Assembly (NCBI GenBank): GCA_037903355.1
Contig: JBAJFE010000005.1
Coordinates: forward strand, 1,798,001-1,862,000
Origin: Trichuris trichiura
Lineage: Eukaryota > Nematoda > Enoplea > Trichinellida > Trichuridae
Length of the DNA stretch: 64,000 nt
Direction of reading: 5' to 3'
Shown here: piece after piece, positions 34,051-47,559 of the stretch
How positions within the stretch are numbered: position 1 is the first letter of the stretch
Layout of the letters: each line of letters starts with the position of its first letter
Made by a program: the position numbers and the translations under genes
The notes under the pieces: generated by a model
What the model saw: only the letters and a program-made list of their open reading frames with translations
Told to the model about the DNA's origin: nothing
The model's database searches: none

Positions 34051-36149
34051 GGAAAATACATTCAGGACAACTGCAAAACCTATTCCCTGAGAAGATGATG
34101 GAAATTACGAAGAACGCCTCCATGGCTGTTCTGTTCAGTGTTCACTCGACCTATTGCCGATGATCATAACGCGGGAAAACAACTTCCATCTACGGGACAT
34201 AAAATAGGGCTTCTCCATTCCCATTAACGCAAATACCAATCGCGGCCAGGGATACAGAGGTTAATGATATATGGAGCAAACTCGTCAGTAAATACCGCTG
34301 CTGCACTACACTGAGATAGTCAGATCTATTGTTCCCTTGAGAGGCCTATATAAATGTTTAACTGAGTGAATCCCTTCTCCGTGTGTTACGCTGACGACGG
34401 GAGTAGAGCGTCACAGAAGTTAGCCGCGTGTATTCTCCGTGTATTTCCTAACAACTTGCTCATCCATTCGTTGGTAGGGCGTGTGTTGGTATTTTTATAG
34501 GTACAATCACAAAGAACGGGAAGAAGCTATGGGAAGATCAAGAGTGAGAACTCATAAACCCGTTATCAATCATTCTGCCCGTAAGATCATGAGTCGTGTC
34601 GTATCGGAAAGAATCTACCGTGCAGAAGAAAGCTTACCGATCTGCCGTTGTGCTTGTTTTACGTTCAGACAAATGAAGCGACGAGTGACTACGAAAGCAA
34701 CGAATATTTTAGCTTTATTTCATGCATAGCAGGAATTTTTGATTGTATTGCTGCTCAAAAAACGCTTCTGATAACTTAACATTGCCAATCTGAATGCTTC
34801 CTTAAAGAAAAATTGGACAGCATTTCTCATGGCTACATTAAGCTTCTCAAAATGTGGCTAAAGAAACAGTCTACCTAATTTTGTAGTTACAATGCTATAT
34901 GTTGCTTGTTCAAAAAGCAGGTCATTAATAAAATTTTATGGAAATCACTTTGTTGATTTCTTACAAAAATCTGTATCTACGAAAGATTGTGACTCATGTT
35001 AATCCCGTCTTGATGGCCAAAGGATAACGCTGTGAAAGTATCACGGTCAGGACGTTGTGGTTTTACATACGTGAGCAGAAAAGGTATCCACTCTAAGAAG
35101 TAGCAGCGCTATCGTGAGTGTTTAAACAAAATTGTGCTTTCCTTAAAGTTATAAGTTCACTAAGCCTTTCTGAGGTTACATCACGCTAAATGGTAAAGAC
35201 GTTTAACCGTTCCGGGAAATTTGCTCATCTAACCAACAAGAACGACACTGAAGATGAATCTTCTGAAATTGTTCCCTACTCAAGTCTAATTATAGATGGA
35301 ATTAATGGAGTCAACCTATCCTAGAATGAACTGGATGTCATCAGAAAGGATAAACTACCATTGCAACACTTACAGTTGAAAGGTTGCTAATGAGCTCTCG
35401 TATAGTTGGAGACGGAATCGCTGGAAAGTTTCTCTCCTGCTTTAATTTTAGTGATTTGCACTCAGCTCTTCGTTTTGAGACTACTTGAAAAAGTGAAGCC
35501 ATATTGCGTTGATCACGTTGCGGAAATCGCAGGAGAGCAAATGAAGGAAAAATTGTAATTTAAAGTTGCAGAACCATCTCTTCATTCATCTATGTTAACT
35601 GTGTTAACGAAAGAAGATTGCTTTCTTGCACGTTCGTCTTCTGTCGGACTGGAGTTCCGCTTCTCAATTGCTATTCAGATTCTGAGTAAAAACTAGTTGA
35701 GAGGAACGGAGACGTGTATCTTTTCTAATAGTTAAAAATATGCTTTCTACTTAGAATGTTAGCGACAGTGAAGTAGGCACATTATGAAACTACGTATGAT
35801 AAAGGTCGGGAACAATTGTTTATGAGTGTTGCTTGAAGAAACGAAAGAAATCGTTATTTAATTTCACCGAAAGGCGAATGGTGTGATTCTAATTTCTTAT
35901 GGCTAATAGAACTGGGTCAACATTGGTGTTATGCAAAGGAAGGAAATAGTTCGCTGTCTCTCATCGCATGCAGCTTCGCAAGAAATTTATCGCAACGTAC
36001 AACTACATGAGAAAGTCCATTAGCAAAGTATTTAAAACTGCAGCGGATTTAATCCTAAGCTGGACTGCGATGCTAAACGCATAAGAGAACAGTTCGAAAC
36101 CAGGCTTTGATCGTTTAAAAGTTTTGCATCGAAAATAAATTATCTAGAT
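34051..36149. other. Intergenic, no supported gene; contains a dispersed repeat word
   Basis: The word TTGCTCATCCATTCGTTGGT followed by AGGG at about 34455-34477 recurs near 44747 and inside both palindrome arms (about 50345 and 55500). The 82-codon frame at 34481-34729 has no recognisable features. Confidence 0.4.
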
Positions 36150-36374
36150 CATAGTTTCTCAACCTTTTTGCCCCAGGGCTCCCCTAGGCCTTGTCAGGAC
36201 CCCCCTAGGCCTTGTCAGGGCTCCCCTAATCCTTGTAAGGGCCCACCGTTTATTGGGACAATGTCCTGCCGCATTATCCTCCAGGGCCCCCTCCAGGCCC
36301 CCTGGCTTCCAGGGCTCCCCTAAAGTTTACCAGGGCCCCCCAGGGGGTCCCAGGGCCCACGTTGAGAAACACTG
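36150..36374. mobile_element. hAT-type MITE, 225 bp, with 8-bp target duplication
   Basis: Terminal repeats read CATAGTTTCTCAACC on the left and GTTGAGAAACACTG on the right (inverted: CAGTGTTTCTCAAC), the end style of hAT elements. An exact 8-bp duplication, ATCTAGAT, flanks it at 36142-36149 and 36375-36382. The interior is C-rich with repeats of the type CCAGGGCTCCCCTA and has no coding capacity, so it is a non-autonomous copy. Preservation of the target duplication suggests fairly recent insertion. Confidence 0.92.
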
Positions 36375-36382
36375 ATCTAGAT

Positions 36383-39300
36383 CATCTAAGATGGCGTGAA
36401 GCTAAACTGATACCTTACGAAAACGTATGTGAACTACTATGTATGCATAAACTACTTCTACAGATATAACAAAACTAAGATATTTTTATATGCTATCTGT
36501 CGTACCATTTACATGAAAGAGAAGAGCAAATTCAATCTGAGTTAACCAAAATCAATAAAACGATTAACTATATTTCTCCTTTCAACATAAGAACGAAGAT
36601 GCTGAGAGACAACAGTTGAGCGCTTATGTGGCCTCTTAAGGGCGCGAAGTGAATCACCGAAAAAGGACAAACTCATTTGTGTGTTTTTTACTTCACAGAT
36701 AAACGTTTAGACAGAAGACAGCCCTTTGGAAACAGTGACTAATGCGAGTAGATGTATATCGACGCGCTATCTCCTTATAAGCACTTCTGTGAAACAGAAT
36801 TCTATTGCAATTCTAATTTGGATGTAGAAATTTCAACTTTTAATAAGGCGTAGAGAAGAACACTGCAAGTAAAAGGCTGTTTGCAGTAAGAGATTCTCAA
36901 TAAGATGTCAACCTAAAGTGGATGTCCCTCTGTCTAGTATTTGCTGTATCTGTGTATGTTTGCTACTGAAGCATACTTTGAAAATTAGATAACTTGTAGG
37001 CCTATTATTACGGTGGAATATATGAAGTAATCATTGAAAGATTGGTCACGCTTGTTTCGTACGCTCAAACATAATCACTTGCTTGAAGTAAACATTCTCT
37101 GGTTTTTACGCAGAAGAGAGTAAACATCGTTTGACTGATATACTTAAAGTACATGGAAGCATCAGCGCTACACAGAATACCTAAACTTTAACCTACAATG
37201 AACGCACGACAGACCAGGAAGAAGCAGAGGAACAACAGTAATGAACAATGAACCAGCTAGTATATGCTTAACCAATTATATCTGATGTTGTCTATGTTGT
37301 ACTGATGTTGTACGTCTACAATGAACCAGCTAGTATATGCTAAACCAATTACATCTGATGTTGTTCACTTTAATGGAAACAGTTTGTAAGCAATGGAAGA
37401 TGTGTATTCATTGAACATGTCCTTTCCTAGATGTTCTGAACACACATGGGACTCTGTGTGCATGAAATATCGCTTCCAGTCATCGTCGCTTCATTTATTG
37501 CCACGCTTATTTACACGGTATCAACGACGGATCAGAAAACGTCTTCGTTATAGCACTTTTCGCAATCACTCAAAGAGTTTACAGAATCTTTGTGCCAATT
37601 GTCATGACGTTCATATTTGGTACCTATACATTTAATATTTGGCTATACTGCTGCTGTCATCAAGTCTCATAAAATAGAGGAACTGATATCCGAAATATTT
37701 GAACATAACAACTTCCACTTTGGAGTCTTAATTAAAGGTCGCTGCTTAAGAGTCAATAAATAAGGGCTTATGCTGTCTACGGTTGTTTTACTTACACATG
37801 TCCTATTAATCGGTTGCTCCATTATATTTTTCGTTCAGTCCTGTTTTAAAATGCATCTTTTTCCAATATCCGTGTTTTATTAACGTCATTATCATGTCGA
37901 CTTCTAGTTGTTATTTGTACTATAGTGTTGATCTCTATTAAGTCATTTCGACTATTTTTTTGTAGTTCTATTAGATCTATGCATAAGTGCTACAGGTCAC
38001 ATTTCTGTGGCAGTAAACGTGAGGGCTTCGCGTTCACTTTAGCCACCGCTGAAAAAAAGAAGGAACGTATTCTTCATGCACGTGAGAAACTTCAGAACAC
38101 TGTTTCTCCAATTGTCGTTTTGCATTCACTTTGACAGGAAAACCAGTAACGCATGTCTTCGCCACTGTAATGCTTCGTACTTCATCCAAATAATGTCGCA
38201 GTAGATAATTCATAACTTTTTCTAAGCACGTGCACACGTAGCTCTTGCGCTGATCAGCACCAAAACCATACAGTCAAAAACGATTTCGACGCTTCCAATT
38301 TTTTGACGGCACGTCCAAGAAGACAAACTCTTGTATCAACTTGTGCTCGGCGAGAATTGAATTTTGCGGACAGCCCAATCACAGAATTCTCCTTGTGATC
38401 AAAGCCAACGTTAAGGCGAAGTTCATGTAAATGGATAAGACGGAGAAGCGCTGGAAGTGAGTGTGAAAACAATTGTGCAAATTTGCTATCAAACAGCGTT
38501 TGAACGTTTGTCTCCGCCCAATAACGAAACGAAGGAGAAAGATTACTATTTTGCTAAGAAAACCGTACACAGTCAGTCCAATAAAATGCATACATGAAAA
38601 CGAAAAAATACGAAGTACAATCACGACAAAAAATCATATTCGTCAAAACGTTACAAATGTTTTCTCGTATCTGCATGAAAAAAGACTTGCTGCATATGCT
38701 TCAAACATTACGTGTATGGCCTACTTCGCCAAGGTTGCGAAATTAGTAGCAGTTCAGTCAGTCAAATAGGCAACTGTATCTGTCTGTGCGTCGGGATGCT
38801 GTGAATGCAGTAATGAAACTTCTGCCCAACTGTGGCTGCAAAATGCTACTACCGCCGATGTGCGGAAGCCGAATCCAAGTTATAATAGCTTTCACAATTA
38901 ATATTTTATATGTCAACGCATAATGAGCAATGCACTGAACAAATTGTCTTTCATCTAAATCTTCAAAAGTTGGCTGTTGGCTTTTCCGGCAACAATGCAA
39001 AGCGGCGGTGTCAACATGCTTCACGATGATTGTGAGAACGACGAATACTCCGTGAGAAAAGCAGTAGCATTGCAACTTCACTTTCTGCCCATTTAACGTA
39101 TAAAAATACTGTAGAGTTTATGCATAGACCTAATATACTACTGTTTCTCATTTGTACGACACGACTCTATGCTAGTAAAATGGGACAACATATTAGTGTG
39201 GATCGTTAGCGAACATCCAGCATTACAGTGCTCCCACTTCTGTCAATAAACTTCTGTTGTTGCTACTGCAGGTGCATAGCATTATTTTAGACTGAGTTGT

Positions 39301-41672
39301 CAAAACGTGATATGTTATTTTGTTTCGTTAATGCTTTTCAGCAATTCTGTGGCCAATATAGTGTTAACTTTCTATAAAAGGTAATGTATAAGCTGGTTGC
39401 AAAAGAAAGAAAGAGGGTTTTGAGAAAACTATATTTTTTATTTACTAACCGGCAGAACGGATGATTACAAGACTATAAGAAAATCAATGAATAAAAAACC
39501 TTTTGTAGATTTGAAGATTTGACGAGGCTTATATGGGAAAGGTATTGTGAATACTGATACTAAACAAAGTGATTTGCTTTTGTGAGCACTTGATGGCATA
39601 AAGGTTTGCAGCAAAGTTGTCCTCTATTGATGGTTCATAATTAAGGTTTAACAGGTGTGGAAGGAATTCAGGCACAGTTTTGAGAAAGAATGTTACGTAA
39701 AATTCTGCGAATTTTCATTCCGTGAAATATTTTTGTAAAAGTGGTTTCTTGGTACGGGACAGTGGATTTTCATGTTGTACTCTTTCTATACGGAATGTGG
39801 GTCCCGTTTAAAAACTTTTTATTTACTCCGGAGTAATCTGCTCCTGAGCATAGAAGTGATATTTATGTTACCATCTCACATTTTTTCCAATTATGAATCT
39901 ATGATTTCTGGTAACATCTTGAAGGAGGGCTACACCAGCTCAATGAAGTATTGCAGTGAAGTGATTGTTAACAATTCTACCATATTTTGATAACATCACA
40001 TTGTCACGACACCTGAGCAAAAAGGTCATCTGTCTTTGTAACACATTAGCGCTTTTTAAACGTGCTGAACATATATTCTTTCTTTACGGAAAACAGTTTC
40101 TATTGCCTCCCTTACCCAAATAAATTAAGCTTCTGGATCATACCTGCCCTCATCATTAGCTGAACATATAGGTTACATTGAGTTGACAATAAAGGGGAAA
40201 CACACATCTAAACTTTTTTGTTCCTACGTAACATCTACTTCGTATTCCCCACTAAAGAGGGAAAATGTTTCAAAGAGGTTTGAAGAGACAAGGTATCCAT
40301 TGATAAAAAGGAAAGTAGCAGTGTGTTCTGCAAAATCTCTGAATGAGAGAAAAGTAGTTTAGCGTTGGGCAACGATATGGTATCACATTGTCTGCAACAG
40401 TAGAAGAAATCATGCAAACACTAAACCATATTCACATCAGAAAGGTTTTGCACTGCTTGTATTGTTCACGACTGATAGCAGACTATGTCAGCAGCATTAG
40501 ACAATCGTTATTTCATGCTCTGATGGTGATTGACGACATGGAGTTCTCCGGATCCTACTGGATTTAGTTATGAAAAGATCTGTGCTTCAACAATAAATAA
40601 AGATATGGGATGCAGCATGCAACCACGAACCGCGGATTTTTCAGTGATGAAATAAAGGACTACGATTTGCTATAGCTTCTCTCCAGAAACACTTAAATGG
40701 AAAGGTTCTTTTCCTTAGCAAAGGTACGTGTAAATGAGCGATATTACTTATGCCAAAACACGCTGGCGAGAAGCAACAAACTAAAGCATATTTCTTTCTA
40801 CGTAGCAAAAGATGGCCATCTTAGGGAAGAAAGTGCTACAAGATCACATTATAAACTATAAAATATATGCCTGCACTGCGTATTTTCTTTGTAGACAAAA
40901 AGAAATTGAACAACTAATGGAAGTCTTTTTTGGCTACAGAATTGCTGTGTAGCACTAACGAAGATAAAAACACTTCGAAAAGTAATCACTACTATACCGT
41001 AACACTTAATAATATATTGCTGGTTATGCTGGAGACGGTGTTTCCGTCCAACGCTTATTAATTTATCATGCTATATGATATTTTTGTATTTTGCTAAAAT
41101 GTATTATTCGTAATATCTTCCCTACGTCTCATCACTATTTTTGCGGCAGTTGTCTTCGTAAAACGTCTTTCGTTCTTTATTTGTTCTGTTCATTCGAGTG
41201 TTCTACCGAATAATAGTTTGCAACTCAGCTCGACATGTTTGAAACCATACTCATAGTTCTTTGTGATCATTGATATTACAGAAATTAGATGATGTTTTTT
41301 TTGCGCCATTGAACAGTGGAAAATCAGGCAGCTTTACGGGCTACTGAACGTTTCATTGCTCTTCTCTGCTGCTGAATGCTGTCCTCACCTTATTCTTCAA
41401 TTTTGGTACTAATCGATATTTGCATATATTTCTAATTTTGCATCAGTTTTGATCTGAATGACTATGTCTTACATTCGCTGGATTTTTCCATTACGTTTAC
41501 AATTTTCGCGTAGTTTTTACTTTAGGCGTGCAGTTTACTCAATGTCGACCTTAAGGCGTTGAAACAAAACTATTGCCGCCGTTTGCATTTTCGCCGCCTT
41601 TTCTTTGGAACAATGTATTTCGCAAACTCAGCTGTCGACTGTTTGCAAGTCTATTACGTGTTGGAGATGAAG
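36383..41672. other. 5.3-kb region without an identified gene
   Basis: A direct duplication of about 47 bp occurs at 37244 and 37320. Minus-strand frames at 38254-38472 (NVGFDHKENSVIGLSAKFNS) and 38758-39081 have coding-like composition but no clear exon structure or family. I see nothing else. Confidence 0.35.
37244..37366 (+). repeat. Short direct duplication
   Basis: CAATGAACCAGCTAGTATAT followed by GCTTAACCAATTATATCTGATGTTGT at 37244 recurs at 37320 with two or three substitutions, separated by about 27 bp that repeat the word TGTTGTAC. Confidence 0.8.
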
Positions 41673-43318
41673 CTAAATTTTTTCTGCTCGCATGATTACC
41701 GCTTGATATGCATTGATCGTTAGTTGGACGCGCTGCTGCATTGATGCTGGCTTTGCAGATAATGCAATACATGGAACACTGGACAAAATCTGACTACTTA
41801 CCGCATCTTCGACAGGTCGTATGGTTGTTGAGTCAGTTGGTATCTTCGACTGGTTCCACCTAACATCGCAATGTGACCAATGATGTTTTGTCGATGCATT
41901 TGGAGTGGACGCTAGGTCGCATTTCTTAACCTACAAATAAAACGAACGATTGTAAATTGGTTAGTTTTACTCAAATTGCCTGGAGGAAAACAGTATAAGA
42001 TGCTTTGAAAATGCCATCTTTAATAAGTTAGTTTCGAAACACCTCACATCCGTTTTATTACGGTTTTAGACAGCTCATTAACCTTTTCTTCGATAAAATC
42101 AACTGCTTTGTGTCCCTGATAGATTCATACTTCCTCTAACGTAAATAACCTATTTTTGCGTGTTGGTCGTGCTTACCCTAAAGAAACGGTCTTAAAAGCG
42201 GTTACTTCCTACACAACAGGCTTGCTTTTAACAGTTGAAAAAGGAAAGCACTCTACGTATTACTTGTAATGTGTTGCCTTCGGCAAGCGTAGAGCTTATT
42301 TTAAGGAAGTGTGAAATAACCGTAAATTTGCTAAACAGATCAGAATTCGTCGTCAACAAAAGGCCACCTTATGCAGAATTTTGGAAATGGAAGCCTATAC
42401 AACACATAATTTACTCTTTGAGATCTGCCACTGCTAGTCATCTCTTCAAATTTTCAAACTTAAGAATTAGCATTGGTTGGATCGTAACAAATCTTACAAA
42501 TTAAAGATTGTAATAGTATCTGCACGCTGAATTTCGTTTAAAAAGTGCACATTCTGTACCTTGATAAAATTATGATTTAATTGGCTTGGGACATACATTT
42601 CTTATAACAATAATGTCGCTTTATCTTCCGCTGATTTCAGGCAGGTTTAATCTTAGTGCTACCGAATCCAATATATTCTCTAAGGAAAGATTCATCGCTT
42701 CACTTGGACTTTTGCTTGTAAGCATAATGACTCCGCTTTTTAAACAGGTGCTACGTTGAACTTCTACTTAAAGGCTTCAAGGCTTACTCGGGACCACTTA
42801 AGTTTCCTACATTTGTTATAAGTAAATGTCTAGCCTTCTAATTCTGCACTGCTATTATGGCCACATATTACGGAGTGGTGCTCTTACTGATACTGATAAG
42901 TGGCATTTCCTGTTCGTCCATTCGTTCTTCTTTTCTGGCACCGTTGAACGGTTTAAGCTTCTTTTCTATTTTCATTAAAAGGATAAAATGCAAACTTACC
43001 AAGTTCTTCTTATCGTCGGCTGGAATGTCATGGCAGAGGCGACTGACTTTGGCCATGCGAGCAGAAGAATTAAACAAAAAGCCAACACAAATTTTGCGGA
43101 TAACGAAGGCAACGCAATAATCACAAGTGTGCATAAAACAAATGGTAATACGCAGAAATAAATTGTAGTTGCGGCTTTCACTTGTTGATCGGTACTGTTG
43201 GCGTTGCACTGAAGCTGGCTTGTTGCTCTTGTGTGCGTTTTCGTATCAAATATTTGTTGCGCGTGCGCCGTTACGGTGTCCTTTTGCGTTCGCTGATCTA
43301 CCAACGTATCAATGTCAC
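41673..43318 (-). CDS. Unidentified multi-exon gene
   Basis: I do not recognise the product. The clearest exons are 43318-43152 (acceptor TTTTTCAG; DIDTLVDQRTQKDTVTAHAQ), an exon ending at 43000 with donor GTAAGT (SRLCHDIPADDKKN), 41930-41802 (acceptor TTTGTAG, donor GTAAGT; STKHHWSHCDVRWNQSKIPT) and 41750-41673 (PASMQQRVQLTINAYQ to a stop). The last two join in phase. A possible further exon around 42870-42940 reads EERMDEQEMPLISI. The composition is polar, Thr/Gln/Ser-rich. The 5' end is not located. Confidence 0.45.
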
Positions 43319-46300
43319 CTGAAAAAGAGTGAACATAAATAAGTATTCTTTTGTAGCATTTATTGAATTTTTGAAAAGTTGTGTAGCAATAGACTAATGA
43401 ACATTTAAGGAACGAACGTTATACTCTGTTGCTCTGGTATCATCCCTGTTGGCCAGGATGCTTTGATATCTGCGAATAAACACAAAACAGGTAAAACATG
43501 TATCACCTGAAATTTCCTTTCCAACAGGAAAGGTGGAATTGGAATGGGATGAGAGAAATGCAGCCACACGAACCAGCCGTTTTTATCAATAAAAGGCAAA
43601 CGCTCAACGTGACCTCACTTTGCTCCTGTTATCTTATCCAACGATTGGTTGCCTTAAGCAAACAGTGCACACGACCTATCTGTCGACCGAATTGCAATAA
43701 GCGATGATGCTACGCAGCACTGGGCGTTATGCTTAAAGTGATTTGCCTGAGGCTGTTGGACACAAATTTTATCTCTCCCTTATCTAATGCAAGTCGATAT
43801 GGCCATGATATCGCATTTATCGCATGTCTCAGCTTATCTCTTCCGCAACTAACCGTTTTCTATCACAAATTATTGCAAATTTGTATCACATGCAAGAAAG
43901 TACTCACCTACCTTATATGACTATATTTGAATTATAACTTGTTGCATATGATTTCATAGTGGTTTACGAAAGTACGAGCCATCAAAGCTTATTTAAATTA
44001 GCGTAGCCTTCGGAACACTGTTCTTTGCGTCTTCAGCGCGAAACTGTTTCATATAGCACTTTGATTTTGAGTTACACTACCACCATCGCTCACCAAATCT
44101 TCATCAACTGATTCATTTCTTTGTGTCCATTATGGTAAATTCTAATACGTCAAGTTCATCTTACATGTTATCAATTTTTTACTCATCGCTTCCGTTGCTA
44201 TTAACCATTTCCGTTGAGTTTCTCGAAAATTTCATCATGAAATTCTTCAAACGCTGGATGAGGCACCACTTTAGATTACCTAAAAATTGAAAAGAACAGT
44301 TCAGTTCATCAACTTTACATCATCAATGCAGAACTACTAAACCTATCTACTCACTATTATAGAGAACTTACGACGATGGTGATACTAATGGTATACCACT
44401 CTCCGTATGACATTAGTAAGCACATTTTCATGACGACCTAACAATATGCAAATCGACAGCAGCTAATAACGATCGTTATCTGATCTGCGATGTAACAAAG
44501 ATAACACGAAGCGCTTACTTTAGCCCGGCCAGGGAACGATTTGACCTGATTTTCTTGTTTACATTCCTTTAGAGTAGTCCCTTCAGGCAGACTAATAGCC
44601 TACTTCGCGTCTATTACTTTTCTTTTCCGTTTGAGGAGCAAATTGGTCTGTCGTTGAGTGTTTACAAATGTTTGAGTCAGTTCCCTGCGGGAAGATCATC
44701 TGAAACATCACTTTCAGTTTATTCAAAACGAAATATTACAATTTGCTCATCCATCCGTTGGTAGGGCATTTTGAAGTTTACTTACAGATACATCCAACAG
44801 GCCAAACCCGTGAATCTGAAGATCTACTACGAAAAAAAACGAAATAATTTTCATTCTTACCTTTTATGAAACTTCATTTTTCCATTTGCATTCCTTTCCA
44901 ATTCTGAAATGCTTTTACCGTACAATACGAATGTTACTTACAAATACTATTTAGGGGAAAGCAATTTTTTCTTTTAACAACATGTAACCATTTCTTCGTT
45001 TCAACGTGTTAAACTGAAACAAAAACGTTCTACATTAGTCGTTCATACCTATCCATTTCTTTTTGACTTCTTGCTATCCATTTGGTGATCCTGGCGTTTC
45101 CGTGAACAACAAATACTTCAACTACAAATGGAAGTTCTTGAAATCTACTTACCTTGTCTACAACGATTGCTAGAAAAGCCAAATTTTCTGAAACAACAGT
45201 TGCTGTTAACCTGAAAGCGATCTTTAAATTTCATTTCCATTAGAATCAAACGTAAAAAGCTCAAGGTTTTTCTGGCTGTAAGTGTACCTTGCCGTCAACC
45301 TTTCCTCTTTTTCCGGATATGCGACCGGCTGAGAAATCACACTTCTACGTAACAATTCAAATTGTTTATTTACATCAAATCACACCAAATTGTTTATTGC
45401 AGAGGGAAAAACGAAGCTTTCAGAGAAAATTAATTCAAAGGGAACAGACAAAAATACGACAACGCCATAACGCTTAGATGCGGCAATACAAATATTCTCA
45501 ATCTCAAACTCACTATTATTCTCTCTCCTTCCCGACATATCTCCATCTCAGCGGGAGCTCAGAAAAGAAAACTGATGGATGCCACAAGCTGAAATCTCTC
45601 CCGCGCATACACACCGCCTTACTGATTTTCCTGTCATGAACTTGTCAACCTTCAAGACCTTACGCTGTCCAACTTCTAGGACCGGAACAGGACAGCAATT
45701 CCCACTACCTTGTTCTACATGGCGGGTACTTTGCCAAGGTCTATGCACTCAGTTCAGTGTCCACTGGGCGGTGTCCCATGCCAGCATCATTGCCCAGCGC
45801 CCGTCGTCCACTGCTCAGTGCGCATTGACCACTGTCCCTTCTCCTCATACTGGGCTCACGACATGCGACAGGCGTCACATGTGACAGATGACATTCGTGA
45901 TGTAATATTGTCGTTGTGTCCTAATCTGTTCGGAAAGTGCCTCACCCCGTACCCCCCTTTTTATAGGGGGCGAGGGCGGCAGCTATCCTTTTCATGCATC
46001 TTATTCTCAAGTAATATGTATCTCATCTGCCAATCCCTCCAGAATTCAATATCTAAACCCACTATTCCTTAGTGGACGTAAACCCCATATGCATGCTGGA
46101 ACCTATAGTGCCTACTCTCACCCTGTTAATCTTCTTACGCATTGATCTTTTTCTTTTCCATTTTTTCTCGCTTTTCTTGCTCATTTTTTCGTTTCTGTTG
46201 GTCGGGCTCTTCTGGATTTTCTTCTGTCCTCGAACTGTGCTCTTCCATCAGTCGCTGTAATTCATAAACACGCAGCCATAAATTTTGTGAAACGCTTAAC

Positions 46301-47069
46301 TGCAAACGTGACAGAAATGACGGAAAGACACAAAATTCAGGCGTAGAAATGTTATTAACGGAATCAACAAATTCTTTTTTGAATGTTTCTCAGAGGTTTC
46401 AGGACTGGCCAGGTCCTGTCATCAGCAAATCAGCAGTGCCCATTCGAGCAGTTTTCCTGAAAAAGGAATGCTTGCCACAGAAAATCGATTTGACAAAATG
46501 TACTCATCTTTTGCAGAACAGGGCCAAATTTCTTGAAAGTCGAACTACAAACGCGACATTAAGATCATTTCGTTTCAGATGAACAACATGCGACTGCTAC
46601 GACATCCCTTCATGCTGTAACATGCATACATGCAGGAGTCGCGCGACAATGTTGAACGACGTTCACTTTGTCTCTTTTTAAATTGATCCACACAGCCATT
46701 TGGCAATTCTGCAGACCTAAAAATGCAATCTTTATCACGCAAATTTTACTCGCTGCAAGGGAATTATCTTATCAGGAACATTCGCCAACGCCGTCGTTAT
46801 CTCCATGTCGGCAGACCAAAGCGATAAGATTAAATTATTCACAGTGCTCTTCCACACATACCAAAATAGGAATATGAATGTCCTTTGCTCTATTCATCAG
46901 CTAGAAAACCTTGTCGCATTTCCTTGAATGAGGAACAATTAACACACAAAATTCATTTGCTGTGAAGGGGACACCATATGCTAATGACCACATGTGCATT
47001 GTCAACCTGAAAGAGTAAAAAGTTATATTAATAAAACTTTCGATTTTATACATACAGGAATAGCAGTAC
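43319..47069. other. Region with scattered possible exons, unresolved
   Basis: On the minus strand a possible last exon near 44192-44262 reads VPHPAFEEFHDEIFEKLNGN then stop. On the plus strand 45579-46070 is GC-richer and open in two overlapping frames, one cysteine-rich (CPLGGVPCQHHCPAPVVHCS). I could not join these into a gene. The repeat word TTGCTCATCCATCCGTTGGT lies near 44747. Confidence 0.25.
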
Positions 47070-47157
47070 CAGTTCTTCGTTTCCGCATATGGAATTCTAT
47101 CGGTCCGTCCAATCGTTGACGACAGGATGAGTCGAGTCCGAATAGCGCTGAGAAACG
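47070..47157 (-). CDS. Isolated probable exon of an unidentified gene
   Basis: An acceptor TTTGCTTTAG and a donor GTACTG bound an 88-nt open stretch reading RFSALFGLDSSCRQRLDGPI and on to HMRKRRT. A nearby upstream stretch (about 47352-47300, FFDFFVDENGRT) may be another exon. No product is recognised. Confidence 0.3.
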
Positions 47158-47559
47158 CTAAAGCAAATTCTTTTTTCATCAAGCGATTTTGTTCAGTAAA
47201 TAACAACTCGACATAAAGACAGAAAAAATAGCAAACATAACGTGTGGGGTCAAAATAAGGAACTGTGTAAAACACAGCTGCGAGTAACGAAAAAGGAGGG
47301 AGTGCCATTACAGTTCGGCCGTTTTCGTCGACGAAGAAATCGAAGAATGACCTCAAATTTATTTTGCTCTGCTCACGTCGACGCTTATTATGCAAATGTA
47401 ACCGTGACCAATAAACCTTTAAGCTGTTTGTCTTGGAACGAATGTGTGTGTCTTCCTGACCTAAACGGAACGAATTATTTACACAAAGCGTTTATCACAC
47501 TACTACGTTGGATTGGAAAAGCACGTGCGCAAGCCTTGAAGCAAATTTTACTTTGAGTA

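Noticed and set aside
45579..46072. Cysteine-rich frames (CPLGGVPCQHHCPAPVVHCS) as a protease-inhibitor-like gene
   Set aside because: Two overlapping forward frames and the reverse strand are all open; cysteine spacing fits no family I know, and no exon boundaries are convincing.
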